Positions 47,865-57,658 of a DNA stretch of 62,517 nt are shown here, in pieces. The notes beneath the pieces are model-generated. The model was not told where the DNA came from, made no database searches, and saw nothing but the letters and a program-made list of their open reading frames with translations. Position numbers and translations under genes: made by a program. The stretch spans positions 1 to 62,517 of the forward strand of contig VXUF01000074.1 in assembly GCA_009837085.1 (NCBI GenBank), given 5' to 3'. The DNA is from Holophagales bacterium (GTDB lineage: Bacteria > Acidobacteriota > Thermoanaerobaculia > Multivoradales > Multivoraceae). Every line of letters starts with the position of its first letter. Position 1 is the first letter of the stretch.

Positions 47865-48563
47865 TCACTGGTCGCAGGCTTCAGCCAGCGCCGCCAGGGC
47901 GGCTTCCGGATCAGCCGCCCGTGTCAGTGGCCGGCCGATCACCAGCAGGTCCGCCCCCGCCCCCAGCGCCGACGACGGCGACGCGACCCGACGCTGATCG
48001 TCGTCGCCGGCCCTTGAATCGAAGCGGATACCGGGGCTTACCAGCAGCAGCTCCGGGCCCAGCCGGGCACGAAGAGTCGCCAACTCGAGAGGCGAGCAGA
48101 CCACGCCGGCGCAGCCCGCAGCTTTCGCCGACCTGGCCCAGGACAGGACGCGGTCGCCCGCCGTGCCGGGCAGGTCGAGATCCTGGAGATCGTCGGCGCT
48201 CAGGTGAGTGAGCACGGTGATCCCCAGCACCCGCACGTCGTCTCCGGCCTCCTCCGCCGCTGCCTCGAGCATCCGACGCCCGCCGCCCGCATGCACCGTC
48301 AGGTACGTCACGCCCAGTTCCTTCGCCGCACCCACCGCACCCGCCACGGTGCTCGGGATGTCGTGGAACTTCATGTCGAGGAAGACGTCGGCGCCAGTGG
48401 CGGCGGCCTCCCGCACGGCGTCCCGGCCCCATCGCAGGAAGACGCGCGGGCCCACCTTCAGGACGCCGACGCGCGGCCCGAACAGGCCGCACCAGCGGCT
48501 GAAGGTGTCGCGATCGTCGGTGTCGAGAGCGACCGCGACGCGCTGCAGTTTCGTTCCGGTCAT
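47865..48563 (-). CDS. pyrF: Orotidine-5'-phosphate decarboxylase
   Basis: VALDTDDRD, DVFLDMKFHDIPSTVAGAV, VSPGIRF, VIGRPLTRAADP motifs. Confidence 0.95.
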   Translation of the reverse strand: MTGTKLQRVAVALDTDDRDTFSRWCGLFGPRVGVLKVGPRVFLRWGRDAVREAAATGADVFLDMKFHDIPSTVAGAVGAAKELGVTYLTVHAGGGRRMLEAAAEEAGDDVRVLGITVLTHLSADDLQDLDLPGTAGDRVLSWARSAKAAGCAGVVCSPLELATLRARLGPELLLVSPGIRFDSRAGDDDQRRVASPSSALGAGADLLVIGRPLTRAADPEAALAALAEACDQ

Positions 48564-49504
48564 TCCGGCCTCGCCGCCGCCCCGATCAGGGAATCGACCG
48601 AGGGGATACCCTCGGCCCGCAAGCGCTCCCGCAGTCCGTCGACCAGCCGCTCCGCGGTACGGGGGTCGCGGAACAGCGCCGTGCCAACCTGTACGGCCGA
48701 GGCGCCGGCCAGCAGGAACTCCAGCACGTCGTCGACCGTCTCGATGCCGCCAATCCCGATGACCGGCAGGTCCACCTCGCGCGCGACATCGAAGACGATG
48801 CGCAGCGCCAGCGGCTTGATCGCCGGCCCCGACAGACCGCCGCGGATCGTCGACAGGATCGGTCGCATGGTCGCCGTGTCGATCGCCATTCCGACGAACG
48901 TGTTCACCGCCGACAGGATGTCGGCGCCGCCTTCCTTCGCCGCCCTTGCGAGGGCCTGCGGCGACGTCACGTTGGGCGACAGCTTGACGACGATCGGCTT
49001 GCCGGTCGCCGACCTCACGCGTCGCACCAGACGGGAGAGGATCTCCGGGTCGTGTCCGAACTCGATGCCGCCCTTGCTCACGTTCGGGCAGGAGACGTTC
49101 AACTCGACCGCGGCGATGCCCTCGTACGGGTCAACGCGCTCGGCGAGCCGCACGTAGTCGTCCTGGGCGTATCCGAACAGGTTGACGATCACTTTGGGCG
49201 GAAGGTCCCTCAACCCCGGCAGCACGTCGATCAGGAACCGGTCCACGCCAATGTTCTGCAGCCCGATCGAGTTCAACATCCCGCCACGGGTCTCGGCGAT
49301 CCGGATCGGCGGATTGCCGGCCAGCGGCTCGAGCGACAGGCCTTTGGTCACCAGGCCGCCCAGGCGATGAAGGTCGGCGCGCTCCGCGAACTCCAGGCCG
49401 TAACCGAAGGTGCCGCTCGCGGTGAGGATCGGGTTCTGCAGCCGAAGCGGGCCGACCCGGGTCGACAGATCCGGCGAAGCGAGGCTGGACGCTCCGGCGC
49501 TCAC
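48560..49504 (-). CDS. pyrD: Dihydroorotate dehydrogenase, class 1B catalytic subunit
   Basis: NPILTASGTFGYGLEF, AVELNVSCPNVSKGG, KLSPNVTSP, GIGGIETVDDVLEFLLAGASAVQVGTA motifs; GTG start. Confidence 0.94.
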   Translation of the reverse strand: MSAGASSLASPDLSTRVGPLRLQNPILTASGTFGYGLEFAERADLHRLGGLVTKGLSLEPLAGNPPIRIAETRGGMLNSIGLQNIGVDRFLIDVLPGLRDLPPKVIVNLFGYAQDDYVRLAERVDPYEGIAAVELNVSCPNVSKGGIEFGHDPEILSRLVRRVRSATGKPIVVKLSPNVTSPQALARAAKEGGADILSAVNTFVGMAIDTATMRPILSTIRGGLSGPAIKPLALRIVFDVAREVDLPVIGIGGIETVDDVLEFLLAGASAVQVGTALFRDPRTAERLVDGLRERLRAEGIPSVDSLIGAAARPE

Positions 49505-50313
49505 CACGCCACCTCCTCCAGGCGGAAGACGGGCCCCTGGCGGCAGCAGAGCGCGTAACCGCCGTTCTTCAGCGCTACGGCGCAGCCCAGGCAGGCGCCG
49601 TAGCCGCAACCCATCGGCGTCTCGGTCGCGGCTTCGCCGGCGATTCCGGCGGCGGCCGCGATCCGCGCCACCGCCGCCATCAAGCCGTGCGGTCCGCAGG
49701 TGAAGACCGTCGTGTAGCCCGCGCCGGCGCGCAGGCCCGCCTCCAGCGGCGCCGTGATCAAACCGCGCTCACCGGCGCTGCCGTCCTCGGTCGTCTTCAC
49801 CAACCGGCCGCCCGCACGCTCGCTGAGACGCCGGAAGGTCTCCGCCTCGACCAGGTCCTCCGCGCTGCGGCCCCCATAGAAGAAATCGAAGGACCGGCCG
49901 GCCCGTTCCAGGGCCTCGGCCAGCAGACCCAGCCCGGCGGATCCGATCCCGCCCGCGACCAGCGCAGCCCGGCCGGACTCGGATGCGCTGTCTGCCACAC
50001 TATGAAATCCCGTGCCCAGAGGGCCGAGAACCGGGATCCGTTCGCCGGGGACACAGGCGGCAAGGGCCTCCGTGCCGCGACCGATGACCTTCCCGAGCAA
50101 TGAGATGACCAGCGAGCCGTCGGACGTCGCCTCCTGGGCGTAAACCGAGAACGCCCGCCGAAGATACGGCTCGGGCCGGTTGGCGCCCGCGACCATGACG
50201 AACTGGCCGGGTTCCGCGGGCACCATGGCGGCCACGCGTGCCCGCAGCAGGAAGTACGGCAGAGGCAACGCCTGGACATCGAGCACTTCTCCTCTCGAGT
50301 CCACTGCCGCCAT
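49501..50313 (-). CDS. pyrK: Dihydroorotate dehydrogenase electron transfer subunit
   Basis: PGQFVMVAG, YLRRAFSVY, GPLGTGF, Cys cluster ETPMGCGYGACLGCAVALKNGGYALCCRQGPVF. Confidence 0.93.
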   Translation of the reverse strand: MAAVDSRGEVLDVQALPLPYFLLRARVAAMVPAEPGQFVMVAGANRPEPYLRRAFSVYAQEATSDGSLVISLLGKVIGRGTEALAACVPGERIPVLGPLGTGFHSVADSASESGRAALVAGGIGSAGLGLLAEALERAGRSFDFFYGGRSAEDLVEAETFRRLSERAGGRLVKTTEDGSAGERGLITAPLEAGLRAGAGYTTVFTCGPHGLMAAVARIAAAAGIAGEAATETPMGCGYGACLGCAVALKNGGYALCCRQGPVFRLEEVAW

Positions 50314-50390
50314 GGCGCGGCGAGGGTAGCACCGTCCGGGGAGACCGCGGCGCACGTGCAGGCGGTCCCCGGCCCGCTAGAGTCGCTTCA

Positions 50391-52040
50391 GTGCATCGGG
50401 AACGCCTCCTCGCCGGCGCCGCCTGCGCGGTACCCGGCCTTCTTGCCGGGATCCACCTCACCGGACTTCTCTTCTTTCTCAACCCCCACCTGCCGTTCCA
50501 CCCCTGGCCCGTCATCCGGACCAGTGCGTACTACGGAGTCCTGGGAGCTCTCGCTATCGGCGCGTTGCTCCTCGCCGTGTCCTGGCGCCGGCCCGAGCGC
50601 GCCCTTCGGGTCCTGCCATGGTCGATGGCCACTGTGTTCGGCGCAGCCGCGGTGCTCGACCTCACCCACGCCGCCCGCTACGAGCAGTTTCTGCCGCCCG
50701 GAATCCACGACCGCCTGATCAAGGCCGGTCTCTGGCTCGTCCTTGCTTCGCTGATCACTGCCTACACGGCGTTCCTGCACAGCTACAGGCGAAAGCGCCC
50801 GTACGGTGCCCGCTCCCGCTTCGGCATCGCCGGCCTGGCGGTGTTGACCGTCTACTCCGTCTTCGAGCGGCGCGAAGCCTTCGACCCGCCGCCGCCTACC
50901 ACGCCGCGTGCCGCCGCGATCGACTCCGTACCGCCGCCGAACCTGCTGATCGTGGGCCTCGACGGCGCCTCGCTCGACGCCATCCTGCCCCTCTCGGAAC
51001 AGGGCCTGCTGCCTTTCTTCTCCGAATCCATGCGCGCGGGAAGCTATGGCCGGGCAGAGTCGATCGAACCGGCGGTCCGGCTCCCACTGTGGACGACCGT
51101 CGTCACCGGAAAGTACCCGTTCCGCCACGGCGTCGTCGCGGAGCAGACCCGCGGAGCTCCGTCTTTGCCGGGAGAGCGTTTTCATCTCACTCCGGGCGCC
51201 ATCGCCTTCGGCATCTGGGGCGACCGCGGCGCCAGCGAGGGTGGACCGGCGATTCAGGCCTCGGCGCCGGCACTGTGGCAGATCGCCGGAGGGTTCGGTC
51301 TCGACTCGGTCGTTCTCGACTTCGGTGTTGGCCTCACCGACGTCTCGGGCGCGCGCGCAGCGGCTCTCGGGTCGGCAATGGTGGACGAGCGCCTCGCCCG
51401 CCTGGGAGACGGCCCGCCGTCCGCCCTGTACACGGCGGCGCTTCGCGATCTCGAAACCCAGAGCCAACTGCTGACGACGCTCGGGTCGCGCGCCCAGGAG
51501 GACTCGCGGCTCGTCGTCTTCGCGTTGATGGACGGCCTGGCGGACGTCTCCCGGCTCTACTACGACTCCTACGAGGCGGTTCAGTTCGACGGCGACCAGG
51601 CGCAGGTTCGCCTGGACCGGGCGCGATGGCTGTCCGCCTACTACGCGTTCCTCGACGGCCTGGTCGCCGAGGCCTGGGAAGCGCTTCCACGCCCGCGCAT
51701 GCTGGCCGTCGTGAGCGCCTACGGATTCGAACGGTCCGGACCGATCCGCCGTCTTCTGGGCCGCTGGAGCGAAGCGCCCGCGATTCCGGGCGGCGGCTTC
51801 CAGACCCCGGACGGCGTCCTCCTGCTTCGCGGCCAGGGCATCAGGGAGGACTTCCTGTTGACCGGGCTGGGAATCCAGGACGTGGCGCCGACGCTGCTCT
51901 ACGCGCTGAACCTGCCGGTGGCGAGGGACATCGACGGTCGGGTCATCACCGAGTCGTTCGAACTCGCCACCCTTGCTCGCCGCCCGATCGCCTTCGTTCC
52001 ATCATATGAAACAGCGCCGGGTGGCACCGGCCAGCGCTAA
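50391..52040 (+). CDS. Membrane alkaline phosphatase/phosphodiesterase-superfamily protein
   Basis: N-terminal TM bundle; LLIVGLDGASLDAILPL…LPLWTTVVTGKYPFRHGV; DVAPTLLYALNLPVARDIDGRV; GTG start. Confidence 0.8.
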   Translation: MHRERLLAGAACAVPGLLAGIHLTGLLFFLNPHLPFHPWPVIRTSAYYGVLGALAIGALLLAVSWRRPERALRVLPWSMATVFGAAAVLDLTHAARYEQFLPPGIHDRLIKAGLWLVLASLITAYTAFLHSYRRKRPYGARSRFGIAGLAVLTVYSVFERREAFDPPPPTTPRAAAIDSVPPPNLLIVGLDGASLDAILPLSEQGLLPFFSESMRAGSYGRAESIEPAVRLPLWTTVVTGKYPFRHGVVAEQTRGAPSLPGERFHLTPGAIAFGIWGDRGASEGGPAIQASAPALWQIAGGFGLDSVVLDFGVGLTDVSGARAAALGSAMVDERLARLGDGPPSALYTAALRDLETQSQLLTTLGSRAQEDSRLVVFALMDGLADVSRLYYDSYEAVQFDGDQAQVRLDRARWLSAYYAFLDGLVAEAWEALPRPRMLAVVSAYGFERSGPIRRLLGRWSEAPAIPGGGFQTPDGVLLLRGQGIREDFLLTGLGIQDVAPTLLYALNLPVARDIDGRVITESFELATLARRPIAFVPSYETAPGGTGQR

Positions 52041-52077
52041 AGCCGCAAGGCGAGCAAGCCCGCGACGGGGTTCGCGG

Positions 52078-52518
52078 CTAGTGTGCGACGTGCTCCTCGC
52101 TTTCCGGCTCGTTCTCACCCTGGGCCGACTCGACGATCGCGGGCTCTCCTGAGGCCGGGGGCCGGGAGGGTTTCGACTGCATCGTGCACTGGCCCTGGAA
52201 GAACGCGCCGCTCTCGATAACGAGAATCGGAGCGTTGATCTCCCCCTCGACCCGGCCCCTGGCGCCGATCTCGGTCCGTCGGGTGGTCTCGACCCGCCCC
52301 TCGAGGCGGCCCGATACATGGAGTTCGCCTACAGCAACGACCCCTTCTACGACTCCGCCCTCGCCGATGATCAGTTGGCCTTCCGATTCCACGGTGCCCT
52401 TGAACCGTCCATGCACCCGGAAGGTGTCCTCGAATCTCAGTTCCCCATGGACCTCGCAGCCGGTGTCAAGGAAGCCATTCAGTTCTCCGGGAGAGCCGGT
52501 TCTCAGGGTCTTGGACAT
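52078..52518 (-). CDS. Bactofilin (polymer-forming cytoskeletal protein)
   Basis: GCEVHGELRFEDTFRVHGRFKGTVESEGQLIIGEGGVVEGVVAVGELHVSGRLEGRV beta-solenoid repeats. Confidence 0.92.
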   Translation of the reverse strand: MSKTLRTGSPGELNGFLDTGCEVHGELRFEDTFRVHGRFKGTVESEGQLIIGEGGVVEGVVAVGELHVSGRLEGRVETTRRTEIGARGRVEGEINAPILVIESGAFFQGQCTMQSKPSRPPASGEPAIVESAQGENEPESEEHVAH

Positions 52519-52541
52519 AGCTCAGCACGCTCCGACGTTGG

Positions 52542-53417
52542 TCACTCCGCCGACAGCCGTTCGTACAGCCGAATCAGCTCCGGCTCGGAGTGGAAGTGGA
52601 TCTTGAGTACGCCGCCGCCACGCGCGCGACGGCTGATTTCGACTCGGGTCTGCAGTCTACGCGTCAATCGCTCGACCGCGTGCGCGGTGTCCGGGTCACT
52701 CCCGCCAGCCGTGGCTGTCGCGGCACGTTTCTTCCGCGGCCCGGAGGAGACGATCCGCTCCAACTCCCGGGCGCTGAGCGATTCCCGTTCGGCCCGCGCC
52801 GCCAGTTCGACCTGGCTCTTCTCGTCTCCGAGCGACAGGAGCGGACGGGCCTGGCCCGCAGTCAGCGCTCCCGAACGAATCCGCTCCTGCACGGCACCGG
52901 GTAAGCGCAACAGGCGCAGCGAGTTCGCGACTGCGGCGCGGCTGCGGCCAACGCGGTTGGCGACCTCCTGCTGCGAGAGTCCAAACTCCTCGCTCAATGC
53001 TCTAAACGCCTCGGCTTCTTCCAGCGCGTTCAGGTCGGCGCGCTGCAGGTTCTCGACCAGCGCGAGTTCAAGGAGTTCGCGGTCGCTCCCCACCTCGCGG
53101 AAAACGACTGGAACCGTCTCCAGTCCGGCCTTCCGGGCCGCGCGCCAGCGGCGCTCTCCCGCGACGATTCGATAGGCGCCGCCACGGTCGGGATCTCCCG
53201 TCACGACCAACGGCTGGAGTACTCCCCGCTTGGAGATCGACGCGGCGAGATCCGCCAGCTCGGTGTCGTCGAACCGGTCGCGTGGCTGGCGACTGTTCGG
53301 CTCGAGTTGAGCGACGGGCAGTTCCCGGACCGCGCGCGGAGCAGCCGGCGGAAGAGCGCCGCTATCGGCGAAGAGGGCATCCAGTCCACGGCCCAATCCC
53401 GGGCGCCGGCCGCTCAT
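52542..53417 (-). CDS. parB: Chromosome partitioning protein ParB
   Basis: [80 protein letters not shown]. Confidence 0.96.
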   Translation of the reverse strand: MSGRRPGLGRGLDALFADSGALPPAAPRAVRELPVAQLEPNSRQPRDRFDDTELADLAASISKRGVLQPLVVTGDPDRGGAYRIVAGERRWRAARKAGLETVPVVFREVGSDRELLELALVENLQRADLNALEEAEAFRALSEEFGLSQQEVANRVGRSRAAVANSLRLLRLPGAVQERIRSGALTAGQARPLLSLGDEKSQVELAARAERESLSARELERIVSSGPRKKRAATATAGGSDPDTAHAVERLTRRLQTRVEISRRARGGGVLKIHFHSEPELIRLYERLSAE

Positions 53418-54175
53418 CGGGGGCGGCGGCCCGCCAGTTCGTGCGCCAAACCAAGGTATGCCTGTGAACCCTTGCTCTTGATGTCGTACTGGAGGACCGG
53501 CATACCGTAACTTGGGGCTTCCGCGAGGCGAACGTTGCGCGGGACGATCGTATCGCAGACGATCGATCCGAAGTGCTTGCGCACCTCCTGCGCCACGTCC
53601 CGCGAGAGGTTCGTGCGATCGTCGTACATGGTCAGCACGACGCCGGCGATCTCTAATTCGGGCCGCCCCAGCTCCCGCACCCGCTGCACGGTCGCCAGAA
53701 GCTCGCTGATCCCCTCAAGCGCGAAGTACTCGCACTGCAGCGGCACGATGATCGCGTCGGCGGCGAATAGCGCGTTCAGGGTCAACCGGCCCAGCGCGGG
53801 CGGGCAGTCCACGAAGATCCGCTCGTAGCGGCCGTCCAGTTCCTCGAGCGACGACAGAAGCCGCCGGATCCACTGCTGATCCTGCTGCAGGCCGAACTCG
53901 GCCCCCACGAGGTCCCGGTTGGCCGGCAGCAGGTCGAGATAAGGAAAACCGCTGGCGACGACCACGTCTCCAGCGCTCGCCTCGCCGGACAGCACGTCGA
54001 ACAGGGTCGGCGGTCGCCCCGACCAGCCGACGCCGCGGCTCGCATTGCCCTGCGGATCGCTGTCCACCAGCAGGACCTTGCGCTCCATTGCGCCGAACGC
54101 CGCCGCCAGGTTGATCGCCGACGTCGTCTTGCCGACACCGCCCTTCTGATTGGCGACCGCCAGGACGTCAGCCAC
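53414..54175 (-). CDS. parA: Chromosome partitioning ATPase ParA (Soj-type)
   Basis: [42 protein letters not shown] motifs. Confidence 0.96.
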   Translation of the reverse strand: MADVLAVANQKGGVGKTTSAINLAAAFGAMERKVLLVDSDPQGNASRGVGWSGRPPTLFDVLSGEASAGDVVVASGFPYLDLLPANRDLVGAEFGLQQDQQWIRRLLSSLEELDGRYERIFVDCPPALGRLTLNALFAADAIIVPLQCEYFALEGISELLATVQRVRELGRPELEIAGVVLTMYDDRTNLSRDVAQEVRKHFGSIVCDTIVPRNVRLAEAPSYGMPVLQYDIKSKGSQAYLGLAHELAGRRPR

Positions 54176-54887
54176 GGTGACGCGGCCGGAGACAGAGAAT
54201 CCGCCGGTGGGGGCTGTCTGGCAGATTCATCTCTTGTTCCACAGTACAGGTATCCAGCAGACCGGTCGCAAGGCGCCGGCCCGCCCACACCACGAGGCGG
54301 CCCTCATCCGGCAACGCTTCCACCAGGCGAGCCATCGTGGGCTCCGGGAGCCGAAGGCCACGAATCGTCGCGCACTCTACCGCCCCCGCGAGCCGCAGGG
54401 CGAGATCGGCATCAAACCGCTCCCTGACGACCCGAACGTTGGGCAGACCGAGCTCTCGTGCTGCCTCCGCCAGGAACGCGGCTTTCCGTTCGCGCGCCTC
54501 GACCAGAGTCACCGGCCGTTCGGGATGCCGGGCCGCGAGCACCAGCCCAGGGAACCCGGCGCCACTGCCGATGTCGAGAAGCCCGGGCTCGCCGCTACCT
54601 GCTGCCGTCGACGCTCGCCAGTACGCCCTCGCCGCGATCGATTCCGCGTAGTGGCGACGAATCCACTCTCCAGGCTCCACTTCGCCAACCAGCCGCACCA
54701 CCCGGTTCCATCGCTCCAGGAGCTCGGCATGGCAAGCCAGCCGGTCGACCACTTCCGACGGCAACTCGGCGCTGAACTCCCGCTGAAACAGGTGGCGGTG
54801 TTTCACGTGAAACACCTGCGAGGCGGTTGGCGTGGGTGTTTCACGTGAAACAGCGGGAATCGTCCGCCCGCCGTTGACCGTTCCCAC
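54168..54887 (-). CDS. rsmG: 16S rRNA (guanine-N7) methyltransferase RsmG (start uncertain)
   Basis: [37 protein letters not shown]; sits upstream of parAB. Confidence 0.92.
   Translation of the reverse strand: MGTVNGGRTIPAVSRETPTPTASQVFHVKHRHLFQREFSAELPSEVVDRLACHAELLERWNRVVRLVGEVEPGEWIRRHYAESIAARAYWRASTAAGSGEPGLLDIGSGAGFPGLVLAARHPERPVTLVEARERKAAFLAEAARELGLPNVRVVRERFDADLALRLAGAVECATIRGLRLPEPTMARLVEALPDEGRLVVWAGRRLATGLLDTCTVEQEMNLPDSPHRRILCLRPRHRG
54799..54814. promoter_or_regulatory. parS: parS site TGTTTCACGTGAAACA
   Basis: Perfect 16-bp bacterial parS palindrome. Confidence 0.95.
54837..54852. promoter_or_regulatory. parS: parS site TGTTTCACGTGAAACA
   Basis: Second perfect 16-bp parS palindrome, 38 bp from the first. 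Confidence 0.95.
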
Positions 54888-54925
54888 CGCACCAGTCCTG
54901 CGAGGCTACTCTCTCCCACAAAGGA

Positions 54926-54988
54926 GCGAGGCTGGCGCCTCGCCCGATCTGCCCAAAGGCCGGCGAGGACGCCGGCGCACCCAGTGTG
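54926..54988 (+). repeat. Intergenic repeat family A, copy 6, with companion hairpin
   Basis: GCGAGGC-TGGC-GCCTCGC (54926-54943), then GCCGGCG-AGGA-CGCCGGC-GCACCCAGTGTG (54959-54988). Confidence 0.85.
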
Positions 54989-55116
54989 GACCGCCGTACA
55001 GACCTGTGCAGCTATCTCCTGTGGAGCTCCATGCTCAGGGGTCCTGCGTCCCGCCTGGCACTGCCTCCAGTCAGGAGCAGGGTCCGGAGGGGTGCACGCC
55101 GCGGCGCGACGGACCG

Positions 55117-55893
55117 CTACTGCAGGCGGATGCTGACGCGTTTGAAGTAGCCGTTGCCCTGGCTTTCGGTTTCGACGTCCGGGTCGTCGGCCAGGGTCAG
55201 GTGGACGATGCGGCGGTCGGCCGGGTTCATGGGACGGAGGGTGCGCGTGCCGCCGCGGCGGACGACCTCCTCGGCCACGCGGCGGGCGAGGCCTCGCAGG
55301 CGTTCTTCCTTCTTGCGCTGGTAGCCACCGCTGTCCAGACGGCACGGGATGATCCGCCCGACCTGGCCGTACATGACCCGCGGCAGAAGGTGCTGGAGCG
55401 CCAGCAGGACCTGGCCCTCGTCCTCCACGAGCAACTCCTCGTCCACGCCCTCGATCTCGACCTCCAACCTCTCATCGGTCAGGACGATCTCCGCCGAAAC
55501 CTCGAGATCGGCCAGTTCCAGCAGCTGATTCAGCGCCGCATGCGCGATCGAGAGGACCTCCTCGGAGTTCTGTTCGGGCGCCTCCGCTTCAACGGCCACC
55601 GTCGCGTCGTCCTCCGGCGCCGGCTCCGCGGCAGCGGGAACCGTCGCCTCGACGACAGGCTCGGCCACCACTTCGGCCGGGCTTTCGCTTTCGACAGCAC
55701 CGTCGTCAACGCTGCGGCCAACGCTGGCCGGGTCGACGCGAATCACCACGCGGCGGTGCTTCACGAAGCCGTGCCGCTTCTCCACCCGGTCGAACTCGAT
55801 CTGCTCCGGCGCAACGCCGAAGTGGTTCGCGGCCGCCAGGATGGCCCGGGACTCCGTCTCTCCCGAGAAGAACATGCTGTTCATCGCATTCAT
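55117..55893 (-). CDS. jag: Jag/KhpB-type KH-R3H RNA-binding protein
   Basis: KH-like and R3H region (GGYQRKKEERLRGLARRVAEEVVRRGGTRTLRPMNPADRRIVHLTLAD); between yidC and rsmG. Confidence 0.9.
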   Translation of the reverse strand: MNAMNSMFFSGETESRAILAAANHFGVAPEQIEFDRVEKRHGFVKHRRVVIRVDPASVGRSVDDGAVESESPAEVVAEPVVEATVPAAAEPAPEDDATVAVEAEAPEQNSEEVLSIAHAALNQLLELADLEVSAEIVLTDERLEVEIEGVDEELLVEDEGQVLLALQHLLPRVMYGQVGRIIPCRLDSGGYQRKKEERLRGLARRVAEEVVRRGGTRTLRPMNPADRRIVHLTLADDPDVETESQGNGYFKRVSIRLQ

Positions 55894-55909
55894 CGCTGCT
55901 GTCCTGTCC

Positions 55910-57649
55910 TCACTTCTTCTTCGTCTCGGTCGTCTGCGCGGCCGGTTCGCCGCCCAGGTAACCCCTCTTCTTCAGCTTGTTGTAGACGCCCGTCTGCACG
56001 ATGCCCAGCACGTTGTTCGTCAGCCAGTAGAGAACCAGACCGCTGGGGAAACTGAACGAGAAAATCGTGAACCAGATCGGCATCGTGTTGATGATCAGCT
56101 TCTGGGTCCTGTTCGCCGGCGGCGGCAACATCCGCTGCTGGAGGAACTGGGAAGCTCCCATGACCAGGGGCAACACGTAGATCGGATCCGGCAGGGCCAG
56201 GTTCCCGATCCAGCCGAGCCAGGACGCGTCCCAGAGCTCGACTGCCTCGCTCAGGAGACGGAAGAAGCCGAAGAAGACAGGCATCTGGAACAGGATCGGC
56301 AGACAGCCGCTGGCCGGGTTCACGCCTTCCTCCCGGAACAGTCCCTGAATCTCCTCGTTCATCTTGCGCTGCTGGTCCATGCGAGGCCGGCCCTTGCCGT
56401 CCTTAAGCTTGGGCCGGTACTTGGCGCGGATCGCTTCCATGCGCGGATTCAGCTTCTGGATCCGCTGCATGGAGACCTGGCTCTTGTGGGTCAGCGGGAA
56501 CAGAACGAGCCGGATCAGCACCGTCATCAGGACGATGCTCCACCCGTAGTTCGCCACGATGTTGTCGTAAATCCAGCGTAAACCGAACTGGAGAGGGCGG
56601 GAGATGACGCCGAAGAAGCCGTAGCGAACCGTCTTCTCGAGTCGCACGCGCATGGCCGCCAGCGCGTCGTACTGCTTGTCGCCGAAGTAGGCCCGTCCGG
56701 CGAGCTGGCCGCCCGACCCTTCGAGCACGAGCATCAGGTCGCGAGTCAGGTCTTCCGTCGTGACGTCGCCGGCCTCGAACAGGGTGAAGCCGCGCAGGCT
56801 GCCGTCGCTCTCATCCAGATTGGCCACGGGTAGCGCCTGAACCGCACCCCGGGCTCCTGACGGAATGACGGCGGTGATGAAGTAACGGTCTTCGAGCGCC
56901 ACCCAGCGGGCGCCTTCGCCGAGTTGCTGCGGATCGTCCGCCCGACGCGGCTCGAGGGAGTCCATCTCGCCGCCCGCGAACCACGTGGCCGCTCGCCGTT
57001 GCTGGCTCGACAGGCGGCTCTCCAGTTCGTCCACGCTCGGGTTCCGGATGCCCGGACCCAGCACCAGGCCCCAGGCGTCGCCCGGCGACTGGACCTCGTA
57101 AAGGAAGGTCAGGCCGCCGCCCTGGGGGTTCACCGTCGGGAAGCGAAATGTCTTCGTGGCCGAGCCCCGGTCCCCGCTGTAGCGGAAGACGACCCGCTCG
57201 TCACCATTCTCCCGGGAGCGTTCCACGACGAACAGGGCTTCGTTGAGGGGCGAGTCCCGCTGCGGCCCCGACAGGCCGAAGGGATACGGCTGGCCGGGCT
57301 CGCGCCTGCGCACCAGTTCGACGGGCTCGGCGCCGTCCGGGCGCGCCAGCTCGAAGGACAGTAACTGGGCGCCCCGGTTCGTGAACTCGAGTCGGGCGTT
57401 GCCGGACTCGATGATCACCCTCTCCTCAAGGGACGCTTCCACCCGTTCGAAGACCGCCACCGGTGCGACGGTCTCGGCCTGCGTGGCCGGAACCCGCGCC
57501 GGCGTCTCCGACTGCGTCCTCGGCGCTTCCTCCCCAACCACGACCGGAGTCCGTTCCACCGGCGGTGGCGGCGGAGCGACGAACGTCGACCAGAGCAGGA
57601 GGACGCCGAGCGACAGCAGCGCCGCCAGGAGGAGTCTGCGGTTGTCCAT
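55910..57649 (-). CDS. yidC: Membrane protein insertase YidC
   Basis: NYGWSIVLMTVLIRLVLFPLTHKSQVSMQRIQKLNPRMEAIRAKY, GCLPILFQMPVFFGFFRLL motifs. Confidence 0.97.
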   Translation of the reverse strand: MDNRRLLLAALLSLGVLLLWSTFVAPPPPPVERTPVVVGEEAPRTQSETPARVPATQAETVAPVAVFERVEASLEERVIIESGNARLEFTNRGAQLLSFELARPDGAEPVELVRRREPGQPYPFGLSGPQRDSPLNEALFVVERSRENGDERVVFRYSGDRGSATKTFRFPTVNPQGGGLTFLYEVQSPGDAWGLVLGPGIRNPSVDELESRLSSQQRRAATWFAGGEMDSLEPRRADDPQQLGEGARWVALEDRYFITAVIPSGARGAVQALPVANLDESDGSLRGFTLFEAGDVTTEDLTRDLMLVLEGSGGQLAGRAYFGDKQYDALAAMRVRLEKTVRYGFFGVISRPLQFGLRWIYDNIVANYGWSIVLMTVLIRLVLFPLTHKSQVSMQRIQKLNPRMEAIRAKYRPKLKDGKGRPRMDQQRKMNEEIQGLFREEGVNPASGCLPILFQMPVFFGFFRLLSEAVELWDASWLGWIGNLALPDPIYVLPLVMGASQFLQQRMLPPPANRTQKLIINTMPIWFTIFSFSFPSGLVLYWLTNNVLGIVQTGVYNKLKKRGYLGGEPAAQTTETKKK

Positions 57650-57658
57650 CGGTCTCAG

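Noticed and set aside
54832-56055. 407-aa plus-strand ORF containing GRRGRRRTQC
   Set aside because: Antisense to jag and yidC. The GRRGRRRTQC string is merely a translation of the family A repeat and recurs in several spurious ORFs.
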